Assembly: GCF_037039395.1 (NCBI RefSeq)
Contig: NZ_CP146241.1
Span: forward strand, 372,001 to 436,000
Direction: 5' to 3'
Source of the DNA: Agrobacterium vitis
GTDB lineage: Bacteria > Pseudomonadota > Alphaproteobacteria > Rhizobiales > Rhizobiaceae
DNA: 64,000 bases
In this document: piece by piece, positions 27,491 through 36,024 of the stretch
Position numbering within the stretch: position 1 is the first letter of the stretch
Layout of the letters: each line of letters opens with the position of its first letter
Made by a program: the position numbers and the translations under genes
The notes under the pieces: model-generated
The model's input: the letters and a program-made list of their open reading frames with translations, nothing else
What the model was told of the DNA's origin: nothing
Database searches by the model: none

Positions 27491-27966
27491 GCGGCAATCC
27501 TTTCTTTTGAGACGCGGCTTGCAAGGAAGGCGTCCAGGTTATGATTGGTTTGACTGTCGGACATCAGGTCCGCGAGGATGTGTCCAACAAAGGAAACAAG
27601 TTGGAATGTGGCTCCGGAAACGGCAGAGACGTCATTGGGCCCTTTGACTTTATGAGAGAAGCCAATGCCGGCAAGGTGATCCGAAATCACTGCTTCCATG
27701 CTTGACCAGACTCTCATCACTTTGAAGTGCTTGAGTTCGGCAACAACAGTTACAGCGGCGTCAATTGAGGCTGTCGGTATTGAGATATTAACACTGGCTG
27801 ATTGCCGCCCCGGTATGCTGACATCGGCAATGGTGGTGTCCGAAGCGTGCTGGCCGAAGAAATGGCGCTCAGAAAGCTTGCCGAAAAAAAGGCCCCTTAT
27901 CGCTGCTTCTAAGGCAGCGCGAAGACCGTACAATCTTGCGCCAATGAAAAGAACGTCCGTTTTCAT
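27487..27966 (-). CDS. Unrecognised small protein inside the opine operon
   Basis: This protein of 159 residues is coupled at both ends by 4-base overlaps to the FAD oxidase A gene and the DppB gene, so it is co-translated with the uptake and oxidation machinery. The sequence (MKTDVLFIGARLYGLRAALEAAIRG, then VNISIPTASIDAAVTVVAELKHFKVMRVWSSMEAVI, then GPNDVSAVSGATFQLVSFVGH) suggests a small alpha/beta protein. I see no signal peptide, cofactor motif or cysteine cluster. I do not recognise the family. Its position suggests a step in handling the imported substrate. Confidence 0.75.
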   Translation of the reverse strand: MKTDVLFIGARLYGLRAALEAAIRGLFFGKLSERHFFGQHASDTTIADVSIPGRQSASVNISIPTASIDAAVTVVAELKHFKVMRVWSSMEAVISDHLAGIGFSHKVKGPNDVSAVSGATFQLVSFVGHILADLMSDSQTNHNLDAFLASRVSKERIAA

Positions 27967-29342
27967 GCGGCATTCTCCCCGCTCTCGAGGCTCGCCAGTT
28001 CACCAAGCGTGACCGGTTTCAACGGCGGACGAATATTGAAGAAGCTGACGTCTTTTATCGGGATGTTGTGCGCCTCGGCGACAAGTGCCTGCACCGTATA
28101 TCCACACTGACGTCCCTGACAGGGGCCCATGCCACATCGCGTAGCTGCCTTGATCGCTCCTGGATCGGCCGGGCTGTTGCTTGCTGCCGCGCGGACGGCC
28201 CCAGCTGTGACTTCCTCACAGCGACAGACGATCACATTATCGGCCAGACGTGGTCTAGACGGGGCGTAAGCGACATCAAGAAAGGGTCGCAATGCAAGCG
28301 CGCGTCTGCGCCTTTGATCGAGACCTGTTCGTCGACGCAGTTCTTCCGTGTTGGACGAAATCTCAAGGCGCCTGGCTAATCCTAAAGCGGCGGTTTCACC
28401 AGACAGAGTTGCCACCAGCCAACCACCGATACCGCAGGCATCACCCGCTACAAAAAGTCCCTCCCGGCTTGTCTCTCCCCAACGGTTCAGCTTTGGTGCG
28501 AGGTAGCCTTGAGCATCGTTCCATGTGTGTACACAACCCAGTGCCAAAGTTTCGTGAATGCGGGGAACGACACCTTCGTGCACCAGCAATATATCCGCTT
28601 CCACCCGGTGAGATTGTCCGTGTCTTTTCCAGGAAAGATGCTCGAGACGCTGATTTCCCTCAGCCTCCAGATCCGTGAAACCTTTGACCAATATTCCGCT
28701 GCGTCTGATTTTGTGAAGCCACTGCAATCCTTTCAGCAGGCTTCCAAAATCACGCCAAGCTTTTGGAAGCTGCACCAACGCAGAAAGACTTGGCGATCTC
28801 GACGTATCAAGATAACCAGCAATGTGGCCTTGAAGGCTCAGAACCTGAGTAGCGTAGAGAAGTGGCAACGGTCCAGCCGCGGCGATCCATAGCTTTCCCT
28901 GGGGTAACATGCCGCCGGATTTCAGCAGAATCTGTGCCGCGCCAACCGTCATCACGCCAGGCAGGGTCCAGCCTGGAAATGGAACAGGCCTTTCCTGCGC
29001 GCCGTTTGCCAGAAGCACAGCCCGGGCTGAAAGACGTGAAGCTTTGCCTTGCGATGTTACGAACACCGACCAACCGTCTTCGATCTGCCAGACCTGTGTT
29101 GATGCGAAATAATCGGCACCTGATGCACGGAATGCTTCCACGAGGGCTCGACCTTTTTGATAATCCTTGCCCAGCGCCGGGAAAACCGGACTGCTGAGAT
29201 TACGCTCGATTCCTCTGAAAATCTGCCCGCCAGGAGACGGCTGTTCGTCAATCACGACAACCGATGCTCCGAGTTGGCGCAGAGTTACTGCGGCAGCCAT
29301 GCCTGAAGGTCCCGCGCCGACAATTGCTACATCGTAACTCAT
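27963..29342 (-). CDS. Opine-oxidase-like FAD subunit (OoxA/NoxA type)
   Basis: This protein of 459 residues has an N-terminal FAD-binding fold, VAIVGAGPSGMAAAVTLRQLGASVVVIDEQPSPGGQIFRG. A second dinucleotide region surrounds ARAVLLANGAQERPVPFPGWTLPGVMT (~105-131). FVAGDACGIGGWLVATLSGETAALGLA (~295) follows. The C-terminus is a BFD-type [2Fe-2S] domain with VIVCRCEEVTAGAVRAA and TRCGMGPCQGRQC, giving four cysteines. This architecture is that of octopine/nopaline oxidase subunit A and of hydrogen-cyanide-synthase-B-like oxidases. With the next two proteins it should oxidatively cleave an imported opine to amino acid plus keto acid. It overlaps both neighbours by four bases. Confidence 0.9.
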   Translation of the reverse strand: MSYDVAIVGAGPSGMAAAVTLRQLGASVVVIDEQPSPGGQIFRGIERNLSSPVFPALGKDYQKGRALVEAFRASGADYFASTQVWQIEDGWSVFVTSQGKASRLSARAVLLANGAQERPVPFPGWTLPGVMTVGAAQILLKSGGMLPQGKLWIAAAGPLPLLYATQVLSLQGHIAGYLDTSRSPSLSALVQLPKAWRDFGSLLKGLQWLHKIRRSGILVKGFTDLEAEGNQRLEHLSWKRHGQSHRVEADILLVHEGVVPRIHETLALGCVHTWNDAQGYLAPKLNRWGETSREGLFVAGDACGIGGWLVATLSGETAALGLARRLEISSNTEELRRRTGLDQRRRRALALRPFLDVAYAPSRPRLADNVIVCRCEEVTAGAVRAAASNSPADPGAIKAATRCGMGPCQGRQCGYTVQALVAEAHNIPIKDVSFFNIRPPLKPVTLGELASLESGENAA

Positions 29343-29650
29343 CGGGAAATCCCCCGGTGTCCGTGTTGGCTGTCGATCTTCATGCCTGCTTTAACGGGTA
29401 CCAGACACCCTTGCGTCGAGGCCACGCCGTCAACAATTGCCAGGCACTCGAAGCACACGCCCATCTGGCAATACGGTAATCTCGGTTCTCCGCTGACCGG
29501 TGAGTTCCGCCCTGCGCCCGGCACTCGCAGCAATAGGCTGGCAACGGTCTCTCCTTCCCATGCGGGTACGGCCTGGCCATTCACCAGCACGGACATATCA
29601 CTGGGTTTTCCCAGGCGCTCAAGCACACTTTTGAACATCGAATCTTCCAT
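29339..29650 (-). CDS. Small (2Fe-2S)-binding subunit of the opine oxidase
   Basis: This protein has 99-103 residues, depending on whether ATG 29638 (MFKSVLERL) or 29650 (MEDSM) is used. Both starts lie inside the 3' end of the FAD subunit B gene. The ferredoxin-like motif is clear: LPYCQMGVCFECLAIVDG, with a distal QGCLVPVKAGM. Such small proteins (SoxX/HcnA-like) carry electrons between the two FAD subunits of opine, sarcosine and hydrogen cyanide oxidases. The first conserved cysteine of this type is present, and no signal peptide is seen. It sits exactly between subunits B and A. Confidence 0.88.
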   Translation of the reverse strand: MEDSMFKSVLERLGKPSDMSVLVNGQAVPAWEGETVASLLLRVPGAGRNSPVSGEPRLPYCQMGVCFECLAIVDGVASTQGCLVPVKAGMKIDSQHGHRGISR

Positions 29651-30728
29651 TTGAAAACGCTGACATGTCATCGGACAGTCGTCCCGCAAGCATAGCGGGC
29701 GCAATGATTGCGGCATGAACGGCGGCCAACGTCACACCGGAATGGCACACGGCCGCAAACAGGCCTGGGTGCTCGCTGGATTCAGCGTAGATCGGCAAGC
29801 CATCGGGTGGAATAATCCGAAAACCGCTCCATTGACGCACGATCTTTGCAGATGCGAGAGCGGGTATTGTCCGTGTTGCCCGAAGAGCCAGTCTTGTTGC
29901 CGAAGAAACGCTGACGCCATGATCATCGGTTTCCTCCTTGGTTGCACCGATCATGATGGTGCCGTCCGCTGTTTGTCGCAGGCCACTTCCGGGGTAGGGG
30001 AGGAGGGGCGCAAGCCGTTCGGTCACCAGCAGTTGGCCACGTTCGGATCTCAAGGGAATGGTGAGCCCAAGCGGATCGGTAAGGGAGGGCGTTGCTAAGC
30101 CTGCGGCCACGACAACGCGCGGCGCTGCAAAGCTTGTAGACCCGGCCTTGACAATAAAACCGTCCTGTTTTGGTGTAACTGTCTCAGCCCGCCGGCGATA
30201 ATGGATCGTTCCACCGAGGTTAACGATTCCGCGATGTAAGGCGGCAAGAAGTTGCAATGGATTGACGTGCCCGTCCGCCTCACAATAGCTCGCACCCACC
30301 ACCTCGGGACCGAAAACGACGGCGGGCATCATCCGCTCAAGCTCGGCGCGATCTATCATTCTGGTATCGGCCTGAACGGTCTGATTGTGCATACGCTTGT
30401 TGAGGGCGTCCCGCTCCTCGTATTCATTCTGCCCCAGGCAGTATATCAATCCACCCCGGCGCGAATAGTCGACTTTCATCCCGACGTTTCCGGTCAATTC
30501 TTTCAAAAAGTTGGGCCAGAGATCCGCACTCTGCCGTCCGAGATGATGATAGGCTGGCGCGCTCGCGCCCTTTCCTTGCACCCAGACCAGCCCGAAATTA
30601 GCGCGGGCCGCACGCATGTCCCTGTCCTCCCCGTCCAGAACAACAACCCGTTGTCCTGTCTGGGCGAGCCCATAGCCAAGCGCCGCGCCGACGATACCGG
30701 CACCGATAACTAGAACATCCGCGCTCAC
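29619..30728 (-). CDS. Opine-oxidase-like FAD subunit (OoxB/NoxB type)
   Basis: This protein of 369 residues starts at GTG 30728 with ACGGAG eight bases upstream. It is a DAO-family flavoenzyme: N-terminal VLVIGAGIVGAALGYGLAQTGQRVVVLDGE (FAD), then YCEADGHVNPLQLLAALHRG, then LRQTADGTIMIGATKEETDDHG and a C-terminal RQWSGFRIIPPDGLPIYAESSEHPGLFAAVCHSGVTLAAVHA. It should be the catalytic subunit that oxidises the C-N bond of the opine. It is the first gene of the coupled operon and faces the LysR gene across a 93-base regulatory gap. Confidence 0.9.
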   Translation of the reverse strand: MSADVLVIGAGIVGAALGYGLAQTGQRVVVLDGEDRDMRAARANFGLVWVQGKGASAPAYHHLGRQSADLWPNFLKELTGNVGMKVDYSRRGGLIYCLGQNEYEERDALNKRMHNQTVQADTRMIDRAELERMMPAVVFGPEVVGASYCEADGHVNPLQLLAALHRGIVNLGGTIHYRRRAETVTPKQDGFIVKAGSTSFAAPRVVVAAGLATPSLTDPLGLTIPLRSERGQLLVTERLAPLLPYPGSGLRQTADGTIMIGATKEETDDHGVSVSSATRLALRATRTIPALASAKIVRQWSGFRIIPPDGLPIYAESSEHPGLFAAVCHSGVTLAAVHAAIIAPAMLAGRLSDDMSAFSNGRFDVQKCA

Positions 30729-30803
30729 TTTGATCTCCGTTGGTTATTGCTCATGCTTGTGATGAAAGGTAAAACTTTGAACGTCTTCTTTTCCCGTCCA
30801 TAT

Positions 30804-30818
30804 TCATAAGGGTTATGA
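30804..30818. promoter_or_regulatory. Perfect palindrome in the oxidase/LysR intergenic region
   Basis: The sequence TCATAAGGGTTATGA is a perfect 6-3-6 inverted repeat ending three bases before the LysR start codon. A related 6-5-6 palindrome precedes the binding-protein gene (33475-33491). Its place suggests the LysR protein binds here to control itself and the divergent oxidase operon. Confidence 0.55.
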
Positions 30819-30821
30819 CGA

Positions 30822-31724
30822 ATGCGAAATCCAAGCTTGCGCCAACTGGAGGCGCTAATGGCTGTAATTGAATCGGGAACTGTGAGTGTTGCCGCCGCTA
30901 TACTGCGGATTTCACAACCCGCGGCGAGTAAGCTGATCCAGGATCTGGAGGCTGATACGGGCCTCAAGCTGTTCGAGCGCAAAAGCGGACGTCTGGTGCC
31001 GACTGGACGGGGCATGCGCTTATACGAAGAAGTCGAGCGTATCTTCGGCGGTGTCCACCAACTCGCCCGTGCGGTCGAGGCCATTCGGCGTGACGAACAT
31101 GGACATTTGCTCATAGGCGCAATGCCCGCATTGTCAGGATCGTTCATAACCCGGGTCATTTCGAGTTTTAAAATATGGCATCCAGATGTATTCGTTTCCA
31201 TCGAAGCACGTAGCTCCCGGTTTTTGACAGAAGCGGTCTTGCTTCGTCGTCTTGATTTGGCGCTGGTTATCAGCGGCCTGGAACATCCCTCTATGGTAGT
31301 CGAGCGGATGCATTGCTCTGCTGCCGTGGCAGCCCTGCCTCTCGGTCATAAGCTCGCTGAAAAGGCGGAGCTTTGTCCCGATGACCTCAAGGATGAACCG
31401 TTTATTGCCTTCGCCCCGACGGGAACGATGCGTACCAAGGTCGATGCAGCGTTTGAACAGTACTCAATCACGCCCCGGATCGTCATCGAGGCGACCACAG
31501 CTCCGAACGTTGCCGAACTCGTGGCGGCCGGATTGGGCGTGACGGTCGCCGACCCCTTGGCAATTGAGTTTGTGGCGGACCGGATCATCACCCGGCCTTT
31601 TCGCCCCACCATTGATTTCGGCTATGGTATCATCCGTCCGACACGGGCAAGAAACAGCAGTCTCGTTGCAGACTTCATCGAGGAGATTCATGCTGCGGCG
31701 CGGACGCCAAGGCTAATCCCTTGA
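30822..31724 (+). CDS. LysR-family regulator of the opine operon (OccR/NocR type)
   Basis: This protein of 300 residues has an N-terminal LysR helix-turn-helix at residues ~4-62 (LRQLEALMAVIESGTVSVAAAILRISQPAASKLIQDLEADTGLKLFERKSGRLVPTGRG). An effector-binding domain follows, including LDLALVISGLEHPSMVVERMHC and EATTAPNVAELVAAGLGVTVADPLA. It is divergent from the oxidase operon and separated from it by a 93-base gap that holds a perfect palindrome. By analogy with OccR and NocR it should activate opine uptake and breakdown when the opine is bound. The gene looks intact. Confidence 0.93.
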   Translation: MRNPSLRQLEALMAVIESGTVSVAAAILRISQPAASKLIQDLEADTGLKLFERKSGRLVPTGRGMRLYEEVERIFGGVHQLARAVEAIRRDEHGHLLIGAMPALSGSFITRVISSFKIWHPDVFVSIEARSSRFLTEAVLLRRLDLALVISGLEHPSMVVERMHCSAAVAALPLGHKLAEKAELCPDDLKDEPFIAFAPTGTMRTKVDAAFEQYSITPRIVIEATTAPNVAELVAAGLGVTVADPLAIEFVADRIITRPFRPTIDFGYGIIRPTRARNSSLVADFIEEIHAAARTPRLIP

Positions 31725-31765
31725 AAAAGCCGACCGGAAAAATTTATCTTTCCTTCGGTCAAGGC
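31724..31765. terminator. Probable bidirectional terminator between lysR and the binding-protein gene
   Basis: A hairpin with arms GACCGGAAA and TTCCTTCGGTC lies between the convergent lysR and binding-protein genes, flanked by A- and T-rich tracts. Its position and shape fit a terminator serving both strands. Confidence 0.5.
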
Positions 31766-31879
31766 GAGAGCCCGTCACGTCCAGATTGAACCAGACGGCC
31801 TCTCATTTTTTTCCGTTGTTTCTGATCAGAAAACCCTGTTAAGATGTTTTCCTGTCAAACTCCCGGCGCGAAAAACGTT

Positions 31880-33439
31880 TTATTGATTTAGGCTCGTTCT
31901 TTCCGTAATCGGGGGTGCCAGATTCAGGGATCCGGTGAGCTCATACCCATAGTCCAGAGCTTTGCTGCGAGCCCAAACCTGCATCAGGCTGAACAGAGGA
32001 ACACCGCATACCTGATCGAGAATCTTCTTCTGGGCAGACGACCAGAATTTGTTCCGCTCGGCGTCCGTCGTTGCCTTGCGAGCAGCCATGATGTCGGCAT
32101 CGGCTGCATCGCAATGGGAAAAATTCGTAACGGCTGTTGGCTTGCCGATAGAGGCGCTGGATTCGTAGAACTGGCTCAGATAGCTGTCTGCAACAGGGTA
32201 ACGTGCCGCACCGTAGAACACGAGATCACTCAAATCCTTTCTGATCTGTTCGTGATATGTCGGGTGATCGACCACCTGCATCTGCATATCGATCCCGACT
32301 TCTGCCAATTGGGCTTGAATGACTTCCATGATAGGCTGCTGCGCAGAACTGGACGAGACCACTGCCGACAACGTCAGGCCGTCCTTGTAACCGGTTTCTG
32401 CAAGAAGCGCCTTCGCACCCTCGGGATCGTATTTATAAGCCCAGGTGCAATCTTCGCCGAGATAGCCGCTGGGAACCACAGAACAGCCTTTGGGAGCTAC
32501 ACTTTCACCGACGAACTGAACGATTTGGTCCACATTGATTGCTTTAGAAATGGCCTGGCGTACCTTGACGTTATTCAAAGGTTTGCGCGTCGAATTGATA
32601 AATAAAGTCCGATATTCGCCGGGAGCGAAAATGTCGACAATCGAGCCCTCCCAGCCTTTCGCCTGGTCGACCCAACGCTGCTCCCTTTTGCCATAGATCA
32701 GATCAAGCTCTCCGGATCGGAAGGCCAGCTCACGACTTGAGTCTGACGGGATAAGGTCGACCCGGATGTCATCGATTTTCGGCTTGCCTCTGAAGTATGT
32801 TGGAAATGCGTTTAGATATACGGCCTGTTGGGTGACAGCTTTTTCGAACATGAAAGGACCGGTACCAATAGGCTGCGTTTTGAAATTTGCCCCAAGCTTA
32901 TCCACCGCTTTCTTACTCACAATGTTTCCGCCGTGATAATTGGCAACGAGCCCGAGGAATCCAGCAACAGGCTCGCTCAAAGTGATGCGGACCGTCAAGG
33001 GGTCAATGGCTTCAATTGTCTTAAAAGCGGCATAGTCGCTTGAATAAGAGGACGTGTCCGGGCTTTTTGCCCGTTGAAGAGAGAACACCACGTCCTCCGC
33101 TGTCAACTTGCCATAGGCACCATGAAATGAGACATCATTGCGAAGTTTAAAAGTCCAAACCAAGCCGTCCGGCGAGGTCGTCCAGCTTTCGGCAAGGTCG
33201 GGTTCAATTTTGGTTGGGTCGGCACTCCCAGGTGAAAATCGAACAAGTCCGTTGAAAATCCAAGAAACCACTGCCAAGTCCTGGGTGGTTGTCGCTCTAG
33301 TGGGATCAAGTGTGGCAATATCGGCGGCTGCCATGCCAACCTTTAAAGTGGCAGAATTTGCGACGCCAGTATAACCACACCCTGCGAGCATGGAAGCTGT
33401 GAATAAGCCTATCAACTTAATCCGTCTTTTTTTAAACAT
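31880..33439 (-). CDS. Extracellular solute-binding lipoprotein of a Dpp-type importer
   Basis: This protein of 519 residues starts at ATG 33439 with GGAG eight bases upstream. The N-terminus is a lipoprotein signal peptide, KKRRIKLIGLFTASMLAGC, with LAGC as the lipobox. The rest is a family 5 binding protein: LDPTRATTTQDLAVVSWIFNGLVRF, then EPDLAESWTTSPDGLVWTFKLRNDVSFHGAYGKLTAEDVVFSLQRA, then NNVKVRQAISKAINVDQIV. It should deliver the opine or peptide-like substrate to the DppB/C/D-F proteins encoded 4-8 kb away. It is transcribed in the same direction as that operon but lies on the other side of the LysR gene, with its own palindrome-bearing promoter. Confidence 0.92.
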   Translation of the reverse strand: MFKKRRIKLIGLFTASMLAGCGYTGVANSATLKVGMAAADIATLDPTRATTTQDLAVVSWIFNGLVRFSPGSADPTKIEPDLAESWTTSPDGLVWTFKLRNDVSFHGAYGKLTAEDVVFSLQRAKSPDTSSYSSDYAAFKTIEAIDPLTVRITLSEPVAGFLGLVANYHGGNIVSKKAVDKLGANFKTQPIGTGPFMFEKAVTQQAVYLNAFPTYFRGKPKIDDIRVDLIPSDSSRELAFRSGELDLIYGKREQRWVDQAKGWEGSIVDIFAPGEYRTLFINSTRKPLNNVKVRQAISKAINVDQIVQFVGESVAPKGCSVVPSGYLGEDCTWAYKYDPEGAKALLAETGYKDGLTLSAVVSSSSAQQPIMEVIQAQLAEVGIDMQMQVVDHPTYHEQIRKDLSDLVFYGAARYPVADSYLSQFYESSASIGKPTAVTNFSHCDAADADIMAARKATTDAERNKFWSSAQKKILDQVCGVPLFSLMQVWARSKALDYGYELTGSLNLAPPITERTSLNQ

Positions 33440-33474
33440 TTGTTCCGCTCCTTATTTCTTTTGTAACTTGAATA

Positions 33475-33491
33475 TTATGCTTGCCGCATAA
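33475..33491. promoter_or_regulatory. Palindrome upstream of the binding-protein gene
   Basis: TTATGCTTGCCGCATAA is a perfect 6-5-6 inverted repeat, 36 bases upstream of the binding-protein start. It shares the TTATG/CATAA arms with the palindrome beside lysR, so it is a candidate second site for the same LysR regulator. Confidence 0.5.
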
Positions 33492-34024
33492 GTGTCAAAG
33501 TCGTTTTTTTGCTTTATGTATTCCCTAGGGTTATACGTGTAGCGCGCGATGACCACTTGTAGGTCGCGTCCTGCTCGTTCCTCGTCTGCGTGAGCAGCGT
33601 ACGCATCCGAGGAAGCTTGCAATTACCCATAAGTAGCTGACTCATTTACGGAAAGCTTTTGCTGAAATATTGAATCGAAAGAATCTGGAGGGTTATTTGA
33701 GGTCGCATGGGACAGCGCGGCGGGTTCGGGCGGCCTCATGTAAGCCGGATTGAACTAAGACGCGGGTTGTTCGACGCTGCTATGGGGAATTGAGAAGCGG
33801 CCCTATGTCGGCGGAGCCGGAACCATGCCGTCCCGATTGCTCCGAGGGTGTCGCTGATCTTGAGAATGGACATTCGGGAGCGTTTTGCCGGAGACCTTGC
33901 AGACCTGTGGGCCAAATGTACCGGGATCTGAAGCGGTTCGATCTTGCGGGGGTCGAGCGATATCGATCGCCGGCACAGCGCTGGACGAGTGGGAATATGC
34001 TGTGATGTTTGCGGTTGTCTGACA

Positions 34025-35002
34025 TCATGAAGTATCGCACCAGAAGGATGATGGCCGAGGCGGTGGTACAGGGGCAACGGTGACGCCAGTTCGACGCATG
34101 GGGCGCTGACAATCGGGGCATTCGAAGGAATGGGCCTGCTGAGATTTTGTCGAATGGGATCGCTCGCCTGTCGGTGATGGTTGGCCGAGGAGGCTTCTGC
34201 AGAGAGCGATACGATCGCGCCGATGACAATTGGCGAGGAAGCCAAAGTGGCGCATGCGGTGGAAGCCATCCGGAAGCACATGAAGGAGAAAGCGCCGGAT
34301 GAACTCGTGGGGATGAAGCCACATAATCTTCTCACGGTCGCGACCGTCTCCACGATAATCCTTCCATCTGAAGGCGACATGGTCGTCATCGACATGGACG
34401 ATGCGGCTGTTTGCGATGGCAACACGATGGGTGTAGCGGCCAAGATAGGCAAGTACCGATCGGCAATTGATCCACCTTGTTCTGTCTGGTGAGAGGCCTC
34501 CGCCCGGTACGACGCAGTGGACATGGGGATGGTGGGTCATCGCCTGGCCCCAGGTGTGAAGTACGCCGGTGACGCCGATCTCTGCGCCTAGCCACTTGGG
34601 GTTAGTTGCGATGGTCTGCAGGGTCTCGGCCGAGATCTGCATCAACAATGCATAGACGACCGCCTTGTTCTGGAAGGCGATGTCAGCGACATCACGTGGT
34701 AGCGTGAAGACCACATGGAAATAGGGGACCGGCAAGAGATCGGCGATGCGTGCGTCGACCCAATCCTTGCGAGCGGCTCCCTGACACTTTGGGCAGTGGC
34801 GATTACGACATGAGTTATAGGAGATGCGGGTTCTGCCGCACTGATCGCAAGCATCGACATGACCCCCGAGCCTGGGTGTCCGGCAGGCTTCTATTGCTCC
34901 CATGACGCGTCGTTCGCTGCGGCCAAGATGACCGGCGTTCTCTCGTCTGTAAGATCCCCCATGCCACCGAAAGATGTCGGCGACTTCGAAGGCGGGACGC
35001 AA
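34025..35002 (-). CDS. IS91-family (Y2 HUH) transposase with an internal deletion, copy A
   Basis: This protein of 325 residues starts at TTG, five bases after the integrase stop. The N-terminal zinc-binding region CDQCGRTRISYNSCRNRHCPKCQ, the HUH motif HHPHVHCVVPGGG and the two-tyrosine motif VLAYLGRYTHRVAI are all present. Relatives have ~75-80 residues between WINCR and VLAYL (FFLPVRVLSRLFRRLF and so on); here these are joined directly. The other copy (60419-61396) has the identical junction, so the deletion predates the duplication. Whether the shortened protein still works is unclear. Confidence 0.88.
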   Translation of the reverse strand: MRPAFEVADIFRWHGGSYRRENAGHLGRSERRVMGAIEACRTPRLGGHVDACDQCGRTRISYNSCRNRHCPKCQGAARKDWVDARIADLLPVPYFHVVFTLPRDVADIAFQNKAVVYALLMQISAETLQTIATNPKWLGAEIGVTGVLHTWGQAMTHHPHVHCVVPGGGLSPDRTRWINCRSVLAYLGRYTHRVAIANSRIVHVDDDHVAFRWKDYRGDGRDREKIMWLHPHEFIRRFLLHVLPDGFHRMRHFGFLANCHRRDRIALCRSLLGQPSPTGERSHSTKSQQAHSFECPDCQRPMRRTGVTVAPVPPPRPSSFWCDTS

Positions 35003-35006
35003 CCGG

Positions 35007-35906
35007 CTACCCTTCCGGCGGAGTCACCTCCAATCGCAAACGGTCAAGGGGACTGGCGGTCGACCTGATGGTGTCAGTGGACACCTGTGCATAATGCGCA
35101 GTGCTGGATAGATGGGCATGGCCAAGCAAGACCTGAATGATCCGGATATCGGTGCCATTCTCCAGAAGGTGCGTTGCAAAGGAATGCCGCAACGTATGGA
35201 CGGTAACCCGCTTTGAAAGGCCAGTAGCGGCAACTGCTGATCGACAGGCGGCGTTCAAAACTGTCGGTTCGATTGGCCTGTCGGCATCGCGCCCTGGAAA
35301 AAGGAACCCGGTGGGTCGCGATAGGCGCCAATAACTGCGTAAAATGCCCAGCAGTTCGTTTGACAGCATCACGTATCGCGCCTTGGCACCTTTGCCATGA
35401 CGAACATGGATCACCATCCGGGAACTATCGATATCCTCGATCTTCAGACCACAGACCTCGCCGACCCTGAGGCCAGCAGCATAAGCTGTGGTCAGCGCTA
35501 CCCGCGCCTTCAGACTGGAGACGGCCTCAAGGAATTGCACCACCTCGTCTGCCGATAGAATAACGGGGAGCTTGCGTGGTTCGCGCGCATACGGGATCCG
35601 ATCGGGGACATCGTCTTGGCCAAGCGTGATGCCATAGAAGAATCGAAGAGCACACACGATCTGAATTAAAGATGCCCATGATATCCCCGTTGAGACAAGG
35701 TGAACCTGGAACGTGTGAATGTCCCCAAGATCAAGTCGATCAGGTGATCGGGCGAAATAGCGGCTGAACTTCCGGACTGCACTGATGTAGGATCTTTGGG
35801 TCGCCGGGGACAAATTGCGGACTGTCATGTCCTCAATCATTCGGCGGCGAAGAGGGCTTATCTCAGCCATCGGGGCCTCCTGTCTGAAGGGTGGGTTGCA
35901 ACACAA
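35007..35906 (-). CDS. IS91-associated tyrosine recombinase/integrase, copy A
   Basis: This protein has 299 residues, or 287 from the likely start MAEISPLRRRM at 35870. It is an XerD-like phage integrase: SAM-like N-terminal domain (AVRKFSRYFARSPDRLDLGDIHTFQ), then the catalytic arginine in TTAYAAGLRVGEVCGLKIEDID. HTLRHSFATHLLENGTDIRIIQVLLGHAHLSSTAHYAQV supplies H-x-x-R, H and the nucleophilic Y. Such genes commonly sit just upstream of IS91-type transposases in alpha-proteobacteria. It is intact and duplicated at 59515-60414. Confidence 0.92.
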   Translation of the reverse strand: MCCNPPFRQEAPMAEISPLRRRMIEDMTVRNLSPATQRSYISAVRKFSRYFARSPDRLDLGDIHTFQVHLVSTGISWASLIQIVCALRFFYGITLGQDDVPDRIPYAREPRKLPVILSADEVVQFLEAVSSLKARVALTTAYAAGLRVGEVCGLKIEDIDSSRMVIHVRHGKGAKARYVMLSNELLGILRSYWRLSRPTGFLFPGRDADRPIEPTVLNAACRSAVAATGLSKRVTVHTLRHSFATHLLENGTDIRIIQVLLGHAHLSSTAHYAQVSTDTIRSTASPLDRLRLEVTPPEG

Positions 35907-36024
35907 CCATCCTCTCAGTCAGGGCGCTCTCGTCAAAGCCCGCCACGAATCGCCGCGATCAGCGGCTTAGTTCAATCACTTGTGATTCTGTGTCGAGCAC
36001 CTGATTCTTTTAAGGTGGTGCTTT

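Larger units (their letters stand above)
33681..35977 (-). mobile_element. IS91-family element copy A (2297 bp), with associated integrase
   Basis: This segment is repeated in inverted orientation at 59444-61740, with the same length and, as far as I compared them, the same sequence. It contains a tyrosine recombinase gene followed by an IS91-type HUH transposase gene, five bases apart. IS91-type elements move by rolling circle and lack terminal inverted repeats, which fits the ends seen here. Confidence 0.88.

Noticed and set aside
33736..34492. Long frames opposite the IS91 transposase (and their mirror at 60897-61685)
   Set aside because: They are shadows of the transposase and its flanks; the same frames appear in both IS91 copies without any protein family resemblance.
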